A stretch of DNA of 64,000 nucleotides, taken from assembly GCF_028462495.1 (NCBI RefSeq), contig NZ_JAQOWX010000003.1:37750-101749 (forward strand). The letters run 5' to 3'. The position numbers were made by a program, and so were the translations under genes. The notes under the pieces are model-generated. The model did no database searches and was not told where the DNA came from. It worked only from the letters and a program-made list of their open reading frames with translations. The DNA comes from Roseateles_E sp005503085. Its GTDB lineage: Bacteria; Pseudomonadota; Gammaproteobacteria; Burkholderiales; Burkholderiaceae_C. Every line of letters begins with the position of its first letter. The stretch's first letter is position 1. This document shows, in pieces, positions 36,380 to 44,304 of the stretch.

Positions 36380-39300
36380 ATGGCTTCCACCAAGCATCTG
36401 CTTTCGTTCGAGGGCGGCAACGCTCTTTCCGCTTTCCGGGCCCAGGCGCTGCTGCCTCGGCTGCAGGCCGTCAATGCGCGCATCAGCGCGGTCCAGGCAC
36501 GCCATGTGCACTGGGTCTGGAGCGATGTGGCCTTGGCCGCCGATGAGCAGGCCAAGCTGGCCGCGCTGCTGAACTATGGCGACGCCTATGAGGGCGGCGG
36601 CGAAGGCAGCCTGGTGCTGGTGGCGCCGCGCCTGGGCACGGTCAGCCCCTGGGCCTCCAAGGCCACCGATATCGCCCACAACTGCGGGCTGAATAGCATC
36701 CACCGGGTCGAGCGGGTCACCGAGTACCGCCTGGTGCTGAAGTCCGGCCTGCTGGGGGGACTGATCGGCAGCGAGAAGACGCTGAGCCAGGCCGAGCTGA
36801 TCGCCTGTGCCGATCTGCTGCACGACCGAATGACCGAGAGCGTGCTGCTGGCCCGCGAGGATGCCGCCCATCTGTTCGACGAAAAGACCGCGCAGCCGCT
36901 GGCCCATGTCGATGTGCTGGGCCAGGGCCGGGCGGCGCTGGAGTCGGCCAACAAGGACTTCGGCCTGGCCCTGTCCGATGACGAGATCGACTATCTGGTG
37001 ACCGCCTTCACCGGCCTGCAGCGCAATCCCAGCGACGTCGAGCTGATGATGTTCGCGCAGGCCAATAGCGAGCACTGCCGCCACAAGATCTTCAATGCCA
37101 AGTTCACGGTGGACGGCGTCGAGCAGCCGCTGAGCCTGTTCAGCATGATCCGCCATACCGAGAAGCTGAGCCCGCAGCACACGGTCAAGGCCTATTCGGA
37201 CAATGCCTCGGTGATGGAAGGCCACCGCATCGAGCGCTGGATGCCGGCCGGCGACAAGCGCGCGCCGCGCTACGAGGCGCGTGAGGAACTGGCCCATGTC
37301 TTGATGAAGGTCGAGACCCACAACCACCCGACCGCCATCTCGCCTTTCCCCGGCGCCTCGACCGGGGCCGGCGGCGAGATCCGCGACGAAGGCGCCACCG
37401 GCCGCGGCTCCAAGCCCAAGGCCGGCCTGACCGGCTTCTCGGTCTCCAATCTGCACCTGCCGGGCCTGTCCGAGCCCTGGGAGCAAAACCCGGTGGGCAA
37501 GCCCAGCCATATCGCCAGCGCGCTGCAGATCATGATCGAAGGCCCGCTGGGCGGCGCGGCCTTCAACAACGAGTTTGGTCGCCCCAATCTGAACGGCTAT
37601 TTCCGCGTCTACGAGCAGCAGGTGGACGGCGTGCAGCGCGGCTATCACAAGCCCATCATGATCGCCGGCGGCCTGGGGGCGATTCGTGACGACCAGACGC
37701 AGAAGATCGAGTTCCCCACCGGCTCCCTGCTGGTGCAACTGGGCGGCCCCGGCATGCGCATCGGCATGGGCGGCAGTGCCGCCAGCTCGATGGCGGCCGG
37801 CACCAATACTGCAGACCTGGACTTCGACTCGGTGCAGCGTGGCAATCCCGAGATCGAGCGCCGGGTGCAGGAGGTCATCAACCACTGCTGGGGCCTGGGC
37901 CACGGTGCCGAAGGCACCTCCGGTGCCGGGAACCCCATCCTGGCCATCCACGATGTCGGCGCGGGCGGCATCTCGAATGCCTTCCCCGAGCTGGTCAATG
38001 ACGCCGGCCGCGGCGCGCGCTTCGATCTGCGCAAGGTGCCGCTGGAAGAGTCCGGCATGGCGCCCAAGGAAATCTGGTGCAACGAGAGCCAGGAGCGCTA
38101 TGTGCTGGCCATCGCACCTGACAGCCTGGATCTGTTCCAGCGCATGTGCGAACGCGAGCGCTGCCCCTTCGCGGTGGTGGGCGTGACGACCGAGTCGCGC
38201 GAGCTGATCCTGGAAGACGGGCCCGATGGCCAGCGCGCGGTGGACATGCCGATGGACGTGCTGCTGGGCAAGCCGCCCAAGATGCACCGCGAGGTGAGCC
38301 GGCTCGAGCGCGACGCCGGCCGGCTGGAGCTGACCGGCGTCGATCTGGCCAAGGTCGCCGTCGACGTGCTGCGCCACCCGACCGTGGCCTCCAAGCGCTT
38401 CCTGATCACGATCGGCGACCGCACGGTCGGCGGCCTGAACAGCCGCGACCAGATGGTCGGCCCCTGGCAGGTGCCGGTGGCCGATTGCGCCGTGACCCTG
38501 GCCGACTTCAAGGGCTTTGCCGGCGAGGCGATGAGCATGGGCGAGCGCACGCCGCTGGCCGCCGTCAACGGCCCGGCCTCGGGCCGCATGGCCGTGGCCG
38601 AGGCCATCACCAATCTGCTGGCCGCGCCTATCGAGCTCCCGCGCGTCAAGCTGTCTGCCAACTGGATGGCCGCCTGCGGCGAACCCGGTGAGGACGCCGC
38701 GCTGTTCGACACCGTCAAGGCGGTGGGCATGGAGCTGTGCCCGGCGCTGGGCATCTCCATTCCCGTCGGCAAGGATTCGCTGTCGATGCGCACGAAGTGG
38801 AACGACGGGGCCGACAAACAGGTCACTGCGCCGGTCTCGCTGATCATCACCGCCTTCGCCAGCATCGCCGATGTGCGCGCCACGCTGACACCTCAGCTGC
38901 AGTCCGGCCCGGATGTGGGTGATAGCAGCCTGATCCTGGTGGACCTGGGCCAGGGCCAGCACCGCATGGGCGGCTCCATCCTGGCCCAGGCGCTGAACCA
39001 GTTCGGCGGCGCGGTGCCCGATCTGGACGATGCGGCGCTGCTGAAGAACCTGGTTGCGGCCGTCAATCAGCTGCGCGCCGAAGGGCGCTTGCTGGCCTAT
39101 CACGACCGTGGTGATGGCGGCCTGTGGGCCACGGCTTGCGAGATGGCTTTTGCCGGCCATATGGGCATCAGCCTGAATGTGGACATGCTGGTGACCGAGA
39201 GCGACGGCGTCAACGACAGCCGCGCTGATCAGGGCGATGCGAAGAACTGGGCCGCCCAGGTCAGCGCGCGCCGCGAGGAACTGACGCTGAAGGCGCTGTT

Positions 39301-40414
39301 CAACGAGGAGCTGGGCGTGCTGCTGCAGGTGCCCACCGCCGAGCGCGATGCGGTGATGCAGGTGCTGCGCGCCCATGGCCTGTCCAAGCTGAGCCATGTG
39401 GTGGGCAAGCCCAACAGCACGGGCAAGGTCGAGATCTGGCGCGATGCCAAGGCCGTTTTCAGCGCGCCACTGGAGGCCCTGCACAAGAGCTGGGACGAGG
39501 TGAGCTGGCGCATCAGCCAGCTGCGCGACAACCCGGCCTGTGCCGATAGCGAGCACGCCCAGGCCGGCCTGGCCGCCGACCCCGGCCGCCATCTGCAGCT
39601 GAGCTTCGATCCGCTGGAGGATGTCGCCGCGCCCTTCATCAACAGCGGCGCGCGGCCCAAGCTGGCCATCCTGCGCGAGCAGGGCGTCAACTCGCATATC
39701 GAGATGAGCTATGCGATGGCGCTGGCCGGCTTCGACACCTACGACGTGCACATGAGCGATCTGCAGGCGGGCGCGGTCGGCCTCGATCAGTTCAAGGGCT
39801 TTGTCGCCTGCGGTGGTTTCAGCTACGGCGACACCCTGGGTGCCGGCGAGGGCTGGGCCCGCTCCATCATGTTCAACCCGCTGCTGGCCGAGCAGTTCAA
39901 GGCCTTCTTCGCGCGCCCCGACAGTTTCGCGCTGGGCGTGTGCAACGGCTGCCAGATGATGGCGGCGCTGTCGCCCATCATCCCGGGTGCTGCGGCCTGG
40001 CCCAAGTTCACCCGCAACAAGAGCGAGCAGTTCGAAGCGCGCCTGGCCATGGTCGAGGTGCTGGACAGTCCCAGCCTGTTCTTCACGGGCATGGCCGGCA
40101 GCCGGCTGCCGATCGCGGTCGCTCACGGCGAGGGCTATGCCGACTTCTCGCAGCGCGGCGATGCGAAGACGGTGGCGCGCGCGATGCGCTATGTCGACCA
40201 CGCCGGTGCGCCCACCGAGGTTTATCCGCTGAACCCCAACGGCAGCCCCGAGGGCCTGACCTCGGTGACCACGCCGGACGGTCGCTTCACCGTGCTGATG
40301 CCGCACCCCGAGCGCGTCTTCCGCAATGTGCAGATGAGCTGGACCTCGGGCGACAAGAGCGCCTACAGCCCCTGGATGCGCATGTTCCGCAATGCGCGCA
40401 AACAGCTGGGCTGA
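36380..40414 (+). CDS. purL: Phosphoribosylformylglycinamidine synthase (large, single-chain)
   Basis: This 1344-residue enzyme makes FGAM from FGAR, glutamine and ATP in purine synthesis. The single-chain order is clear: PurS-like N-terminus, linker, two FGAM synthetase repeats (ANSEHCRHKIFNAKF, KVETHNHPTAISPFPGASTG, HDVGAGGISNAFPELVNDAG), then the C-terminal glutaminase. There the nucleophile Cys1188 (LGVCNGCQMM) and His1309/Glu1311 (PHPERVF) are in place. Full length. The leader carries an unusual inverted repeat. No other pur gene is nearby. Confidence 0.98.
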   Translation: MASTKHLLSFEGGNALSAFRAQALLPRLQAVNARISAVQARHVHWVWSDVALAADEQAKLAALLNYGDAYEGGGEGSLVLVAPRLGTVSPWASKATDIAHNCGLNSIHRVERVTEYRLVLKSGLLGGLIGSEKTLSQAELIACADLLHDRMTESVLLAREDAAHLFDEKTAQPLAHVDVLGQGRAALESANKDFGLALSDDEIDYLVTAFTGLQRNPSDVELMMFAQANSEHCRHKIFNAKFTVDGVEQPLSLFSMIRHTEKLSPQHTVKAYSDNASVMEGHRIERWMPAGDKRAPRYEAREELAHVLMKVETHNHPTAISPFPGASTGAGGEIRDEGATGRGSKPKAGLTGFSVSNLHLPGLSEPWEQNPVGKPSHIASALQIMIEGPLGGAAFNNEFGRPNLNGYFRVYEQQVDGVQRGYHKPIMIAGGLGAIRDDQTQKIEFPTGSLLVQLGGPGMRIGMGGSAASSMAAGTNTADLDFDSVQRGNPEIERRVQEVINHCWGLGHGAEGTSGAGNPILAIHDVGAGGISNAFPELVNDAGRGARFDLRKVPLEESGMAPKEIWCNESQERYVLAIAPDSLDLFQRMCERERCPFAVVGVTTESRELILEDGPDGQRAVDMPMDVLLGKPPKMHREVSRLERDAGRLELTGVDLAKVAVDVLRHPTVASKRFLITIGDRTVGGLNSRDQMVGPWQVPVADCAVTLADFKGFAGEAMSMGERTPLAAVNGPASGRMAVAEAITNLLAAPIELPRVKLSANWMAACGEPGEDAALFDTVKAVGMELCPALGISIPVGKDSLSMRTKWNDGADKQVTAPVSLIITAFASIADVRATLTPQLQSGPDVGDSSLILVDLGQGQHRMGGSILAQALNQFGGAVPDLDDAALLKNLVAAVNQLRAEGRLLAYHDRGDGGLWATACEMAFAGHMGISLNVDMLVTESDGVNDSRADQGDAKNWAAQVSARREELTLKALFNEELGVLLQVPTAERDAVMQVLRAHGLSKLSHVVGKPNSTGKVEIWRDAKAVFSAPLEALHKSWDEVSWRISQLRDNPACADSEHAQAGLAADPGRHLQLSFDPLEDVAAPFINSGARPKLAILREQGVNSHIEMSYAMALAGFDTYDVHMSDLQAGAVGLDQFKGFVACGGFSYGDTLGAGEGWARSIMFNPLLAEQFKAFFARPDSFALGVCNGCQMMAALSPIIPGAAAWPKFTRNKSEQFEARLAMVEVLDSPSLFFTGMAGSRLPIAVAHGEGYADFSQRGDAKTVARAMRYVDHAGAPTEVYPLNPNGSPEGLTSVTTPDGRFTVLMPHPERVFRNVQMSWTSGDKSAYSPWMRMFRNARKQLG

Positions 40415-40535
40415 GCGGCTTTTCATCCTCAAGACTCGCCACCCCCGGCCGATAGCCTGGGGTGGTCTCGACGGAGCTCAAGACCTGACCCCGGCGGCTA
40501 TGGTGCCCCGGGGTGGTCATCAAGAGGAGTGGTGA
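40415..40535 (+). promoter_or_regulatory. Structured leader of the chemotaxis receptor gene
   Basis: This 121-bp gap holds a CCACCCCCGGC/GCCTGGGGTGG hairpin (40439-40465, one mismatch) and a second GC-rich hairpin around 40490-40515 (CCCCGG/CCGGGG). GAGGAG (40524-40529) is the ribosome-binding site, 6 nt before the GTG start. The first hairpin may end the purL transcript, but no U-tract follows. No clear promoter was found. Confidence 0.4.
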
Positions 40536-42086
40536 GTGAGGATGTTTGCCAATTTGTCGATCGGCCGCCGTCTGGCCGTGGCCTTTGCTGCGGTGATCGG
40601 CGTGTTCCTGCTGGTAGTCTGGACCGCGCTGGGCAGCGGCGCCAAGCTGGCCGAGGCCGAGAAGCTCAATATCCACACCTACGAGGTGCTGGACCGGGGC
40701 GAGAAGCTGCTGCAGTCCATGGTCAGCATGCAGGCCGGCGGCCGCGGCTATCTGCTGGCCGGCGAGGATCGCTATCTGGAGCCTTGGAAAATCGGCCAGG
40801 CGTCTTTTGACAAGGCTTGGTCGGAGGCCAAGCAGCTGACCGCAGACAACCCCGAGCAGCAAAGGCGCCTGGACCTGATGAAGCAGCGCCAGCAGGAGCT
40901 CAAGGCCGCCATTGAGGCGCTGTTCCCGGTGCGCCAGGAGGTGCGTGCCGGCAGCAAGATCATCGACGATCTGGTCTCCGCCTTCATGCTGGGCGGCGAC
41001 AAGGCCGCGATGGATGGCTTTCGTGCCGTGCATGCCGAGTTCGACAAGCTCGAGCGCGAGCTGCAGGCGCAGCGCAGCGCCGAGGCCGAGGCCAGCCGCA
41101 GCCTGAATCGCTGGCTGATCCTGGGCGGCAGCGCGGTGGCCCTGGCGATCGGCGTGCTGCTGAGCACCGGCATCACCCGCAGCATCGTCGCGCCGATCCG
41201 GCAGGCCGTGCGCCTGGCCGAGACCGTGGCCGCCGGTGACCTGAGCTCGCGCATCGAGGTGAACAGCCAGGACGAGACCGGCCAGTTGCTGCAGGCCCTG
41301 AAGGCGATGAACGAGAGCCTGGTCAAGGTCGTGTCCACCGTGCGCCAGAGCAGCGATTCGATCGCCACCGGCTCCAGCCAGATCGCCACCGGCAATGCCG
41401 ACCTGAGCCAGCGCACCGAGGAGCAGGCCAGCAATCTGCAGCAGACGGCCGCGTCGATGGAACAGCTGGCCGGCACCGTGCGCTCCAGCGCCGACACCGC
41501 CCAGCAGGCCAACACCCTGGCCGGCTCGGCCCGCGCGGCGGCCGCGCAGGGCGGCGAGGTGGTGGCCCGGGTGGTCGGCACGATGGACGAGATCAGCGCC
41601 TCCAGCCGGCGCATCAGCGACATCATCAGCGTGATCGACGGCATCGCCTTCCAGACCAATATCCTGGCGCTGAATGCCGCCGTCGAGGCGGCACGCGCCG
41701 GCGAGCAGGGGCGGGGCTTTGCGGTCGTCGCCTCCGAGGTGCGCAGCCTGGCGCAGCGCAGCGCCAATGCGGCCAAGGAGATCAAGAGCCTGATCAATGA
41801 CAGCGTCGAGAAGGTCGAGACCGGCACGCGCCTGGTCGGCGATGCCGGCCAGGCGATGGAGGGCATCGTGGCCCAGGTCAAGCGGGTGGCCGATCTGATC
41901 GGCGAGATCAGCACCGCCACCGTCGAGCAGACCTCGGGCATAGGCCAGGTCAGCGATGCTGTGGGCCAGCTCGATCAGGTCACGCAGCAGAACGCCGCGC
42001 TGGTGGAGCAGAGCGCCGCCGCCGCCGAGAGCCTGAAGCACCAGGCCGGCCGCCTGGTCGAGGCGGTGCAGATATTCAAGCTCTGA
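40536..42086 (+). CDS. Methyl-accepting chemotaxis protein with CHASE3-like sensor
   Basis: This 516-residue receptor has membrane helix 1 at about 11-33 and a periplasmic CHASE3-like helical sensor (LQSMVSMQAGGRGYLLAGED). Helix 2 is at about 192-213, HAMP to about 266, and then a long coiled-coil signalling domain with the hairpin tip FQTNILALNAAVEAARAGEQ. It signals to CheA/CheW. There is no C-terminal NWETF-type pentapeptide, so CheR/CheB tethering is not expected. The GTG at 40536 has optimal GAGGAG spacing; ATG at 40542 is possible. No che genes are adjacent. Confidence 0.93.
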   Translation: MRMFANLSIGRRLAVAFAAVIGVFLLVVWTALGSGAKLAEAEKLNIHTYEVLDRGEKLLQSMVSMQAGGRGYLLAGEDRYLEPWKIGQASFDKAWSEAKQLTADNPEQQRRLDLMKQRQQELKAAIEALFPVRQEVRAGSKIIDDLVSAFMLGGDKAAMDGFRAVHAEFDKLERELQAQRSAEAEASRSLNRWLILGGSAVALAIGVLLSTGITRSIVAPIRQAVRLAETVAAGDLSSRIEVNSQDETGQLLQALKAMNESLVKVVSTVRQSSDSIATGSSQIATGNADLSQRTEEQASNLQQTAASMEQLAGTVRSSADTAQQANTLAGSARAAAAQGGEVVARVVGTMDEISASSRRISDIISVIDGIAFQTNILALNAAVEAARAGEQGRGFAVVASEVRSLAQRSANAAKEIKSLINDSVEKVETGTRLVGDAGQAMEGIVAQVKRVADLIGEISTATVEQTSGIGQVSDAVGQLDQVTQQNAALVEQSAAAAESLKHQAGRLVEAVQIFKL

Positions 42087-42096
42087 GGAAGAACGT

Positions 42097-43083
42097 CTAG
42101 CGGCTCAGCTGGGCCAGCAGCTCGTAGGAGCGCCGGCGCGCCGCCTGGTCGTGCACCGCGCAGGCGACGATGAACTCGTCGGCACCGGTGCGCTCCTGCG
42201 TCGCGCGCAGACCGGCGCGCACCGTGACCGGCGAGCCGACGATGGACTCGGCCAGCATGCGCGCCACGCTGGCCTTTTCGGCCGCGTTCCAGCGCGACTC
42301 CATATCGTCAACCGGTCGGGGCAGCAGCCCGCGCTGGCCGCGCTGCATGCCCAGAAAGCGCTGCTGCAGAGAGGTGAAGAGAAAGGCCGCCTCGGCATCG
42401 CTGTCGGCCACGACCACATTGAGCCCCACCATCGCATAGGGCTTGGGATGTTTGGCGCTGGGCCGGTAGTGGCTGCGGTAGAGGTCCAGGGCCTGCATCA
42501 GCAGGTCCGGCGCGAAATGCGAGGCAAACGCGAAGGGCAGGCCCAGATAGGCGGCCAGCTGGGCGCTGTAGAGGCTGGACCCCAGCAGCCAGATCGGCAC
42601 CTCGGTGCCCTGGCCGGGGATCGCGCGCACGACCTGACCCTCCTTGGCCGGGCCCAGATAGGCCTGCAGCTCCAGAACGTCCTCGGGGAAACGGTCCTCG
42701 GCGGCCGTGCTCAGATGGCGGCGCAGCGCCCGCATGGTTGGCCCGTCGGTGCCGGGCGCGCGGCCCAGGCCCAGATCGATGCGGTCGGGAAACAAGGTGG
42801 CCAGCGTGCCGAACTGCTCGGCAATCGTCAGCGGCGCATGGTTGGGCAGCATGATGCCGCCGGAGCCTATGCGCAGGGTCTGCGTGGCCTGGGCCAGCTG
42901 GCCGATCAGCACAGCAGTGGCCGAGCTGGCGATGCCCTCCATATTGTGGTGTTCGGCCACCCAGAAGCGGGTATAGCCCAGCGCTTCGCCATGCCGGGCC
43001 AGCGCGATGCTGTCGTGCAGGGCCTGGGCGGCGGTGCCGCCTTCGACGATGGGGGCGAGATCGAGGATGGACAGAGGACTCAT
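42097..43083 (-). CDS. Luciferase-like (LLM class) flavin-dependent oxidoreductase
   Basis: This 328-residue protein is a bacterial-luciferase-fold flavin monooxygenase (YhbW/MsnO8 type). Landmarks are LSILDLAPIVEGGTAAQALH, GYTRFWVAEHHNMEGIASSA, IGSGGIMLPNHAPLTIAEQFG and DRIDLGLGRAPGTDG. Such enzymes use FMNH2 or F420-like flavin; the substrate is unknown. It is monocistronic, convergent with the chemotaxis gene (10-nt gap) and divergent from the lipoprotein gene. Confidence 0.88.
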   Translation of the reverse strand: MSPLSILDLAPIVEGGTAAQALHDSIALARHGEALGYTRFWVAEHHNMEGIASSATAVLIGQLAQATQTLRIGSGGIMLPNHAPLTIAEQFGTLATLFPDRIDLGLGRAPGTDGPTMRALRRHLSTAAEDRFPEDVLELQAYLGPAKEGQVVRAIPGQGTEVPIWLLGSSLYSAQLAAYLGLPFAFASHFAPDLLMQALDLYRSHYRPSAKHPKPYAMVGLNVVVADSDAEAAFLFTSLQQRFLGMQRGQRGLLPRPVDDMESRWNAAEKASVARMLAESIVGSPVTVRAGLRATQERTGADEFIVACAVHDQAARRRSYELLAQLSR

Positions 43084-43199
43084 GCACCCAGTCTAGGAGT
43101 CTCGCGCCAACCTTGCCGGCGCAAGGCCTTGCCGTGGCGCGGCGGCCGCAAGGGCTTTGCCCGCTTGTGGGGCGCGCGGTGAAAGCTTATCGTGGTTCG

Positions 43200-44294
43200 A
43201 TGAAGCGTATCGCAGCCCTGGGATTGTTGCTGTGCCTGCTCTGGGCCTGCGGGCCGCGGGCGCCGATCAAGGTGGGTTTTGTCTCCGGCCTGTCGGGCTC
43301 GGCCGCCGATCTGGCGGTGGAGGGGCGCAACGGCGCACTGCTGGCCGTCGAAACGCTGAACGCCGCCGGAGCGCAGCGCTTCGAGCTGCTGGTCGAGGAC
43401 GACCAGCAATCGCCGCAGCGGCTCGGCGAGGCGCTGCAGTCGCTGGCGGCGCGTGGCGCGCAGTGGGTGGTCGGGCCGATGACCAGCGCGATGGCGGTGG
43501 CGGCCATGCCCGAGCTGGAGCGGCTGAAGCTGGTCGCCATCAGCCCGACGGCCACCTCGCACGAGCTGTCCGGCCGCAAGGACCATTTCTTTCGCATCGC
43601 CACCGATGCGCCGCAGAGCGCGCGCCAGCTCAGCCAGGTGCTTTACCAGCGCGGCCTGCGGCGGGTGGCGGTGCTGATGGACATGCGCAACCGTGCCTAC
43701 ACCGAGAGCTTCGGGCTGGCCCTGGTGGCGCAGCTGCGCGAGCTGGGTGCGCCGGCGCCGGCCGAGCTGCGCTATGAGTCGGGGCCGGGGTTGGACTATG
43801 CGGCGCTGGCCGAGCGCCTGCTGGCCACACAGCCCGAGGCCGTGGTGCTGGTCAATAGCGCGCCCGAGGCGGCGCTGACGGCCCAGGCCCTGCGCCGTAT
43901 CCGGCCCGCGCTGCAGCTGGCCGTTTCGCCCTGGGGGGCCAACAAGTCCCTGCTGGAGTATGGCGGCCGCGCCATCGAGGGCGCGCTGGTCTTGCAGGCG
44001 CTCGATCTGGACGATGAGTCGCCGGCCTTTGTCGACTTCAAGAAACGTTATCAGGCCCGTTTCGGCGACCCGCCGGGCACGGCCGCCGTGCAGAGCTATG
44101 ACTCGCTGATGCTGGGCGCGCAGGCCTGGCGTGCGCGCGCCGGCGCTCAAAGCCTGCGCGAGGTGCTCGGCGAGGCGGGCCGGCGCTGGACGCTGTTGCA
44201 GGGACCGCTGCAGCTGGACGCCCATGGCGATACCGACCGGCGCCTGCATCTGAGCGAGGCGCGGGCCGGCCGGCTGCAAGGTCTGCGCCCCTGA
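43200..44294 (+). CDS. Substrate-binding lipoprotein (Peripla_BP_6 / Leu-Ile-Val type)
   Basis: This 364-residue protein has a lipoprotein signal (MKRIAALGLLLCLLWAC) with lipidated Cys17, then a type I periplasmic binding fold: KVGFVSGLSGSAADLAVEGR, VVGPMTSAMAVAAMPELE, and SPTATSHELSGRKDHFFRIA. No permease or ATPase gene accompanies it; instead it lies 10 nt upstream of a hybrid histidine kinase. It probably senses an amino-acid-like or other small ligand and passes this to the kinase, rather than feeding a transporter (inference). Confidence 0.82.
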   Translation: MKRIAALGLLLCLLWACGPRAPIKVGFVSGLSGSAADLAVEGRNGALLAVETLNAAGAQRFELLVEDDQQSPQRLGEALQSLAARGAQWVVGPMTSAMAVAAMPELERLKLVAISPTATSHELSGRKDHFFRIATDAPQSARQLSQVLYQRGLRRVAVLMDMRNRAYTESFGLALVAQLRELGAPAPAELRYESGPGLDYAALAERLLATQPEAVVLVNSAPEAALTAQALRRIRPALQLAVSPWGANKSLLEYGGRAIEGALVLQALDLDDESPAFVDFKKRYQARFGDPPGTAAVQSYDSLMLGAQAWRARAGAQSLREVLGEAGRRWTLLQGPLQLDAHGDTDRRLHLSEARAGRLQGLRP

Positions 44295-44304
44295 GATCGC
44301 GGCG

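Noticed and set aside
36362..40432. Very long open frame on the minus strand opposite purL (over 1300 codons).
   Set aside because: It is an antisense shadow caused by the GC-rich codon bias of purL; the plus-strand frame carries all PurL motifs and the minus-strand product matches nothing I know.
40415..40535. Cyclic-di-GMP or other riboswitch in the chemotaxis receptor leader.
   Set aside because: The hairpins do not show the conserved core of a known riboswitch class that I can recognise.
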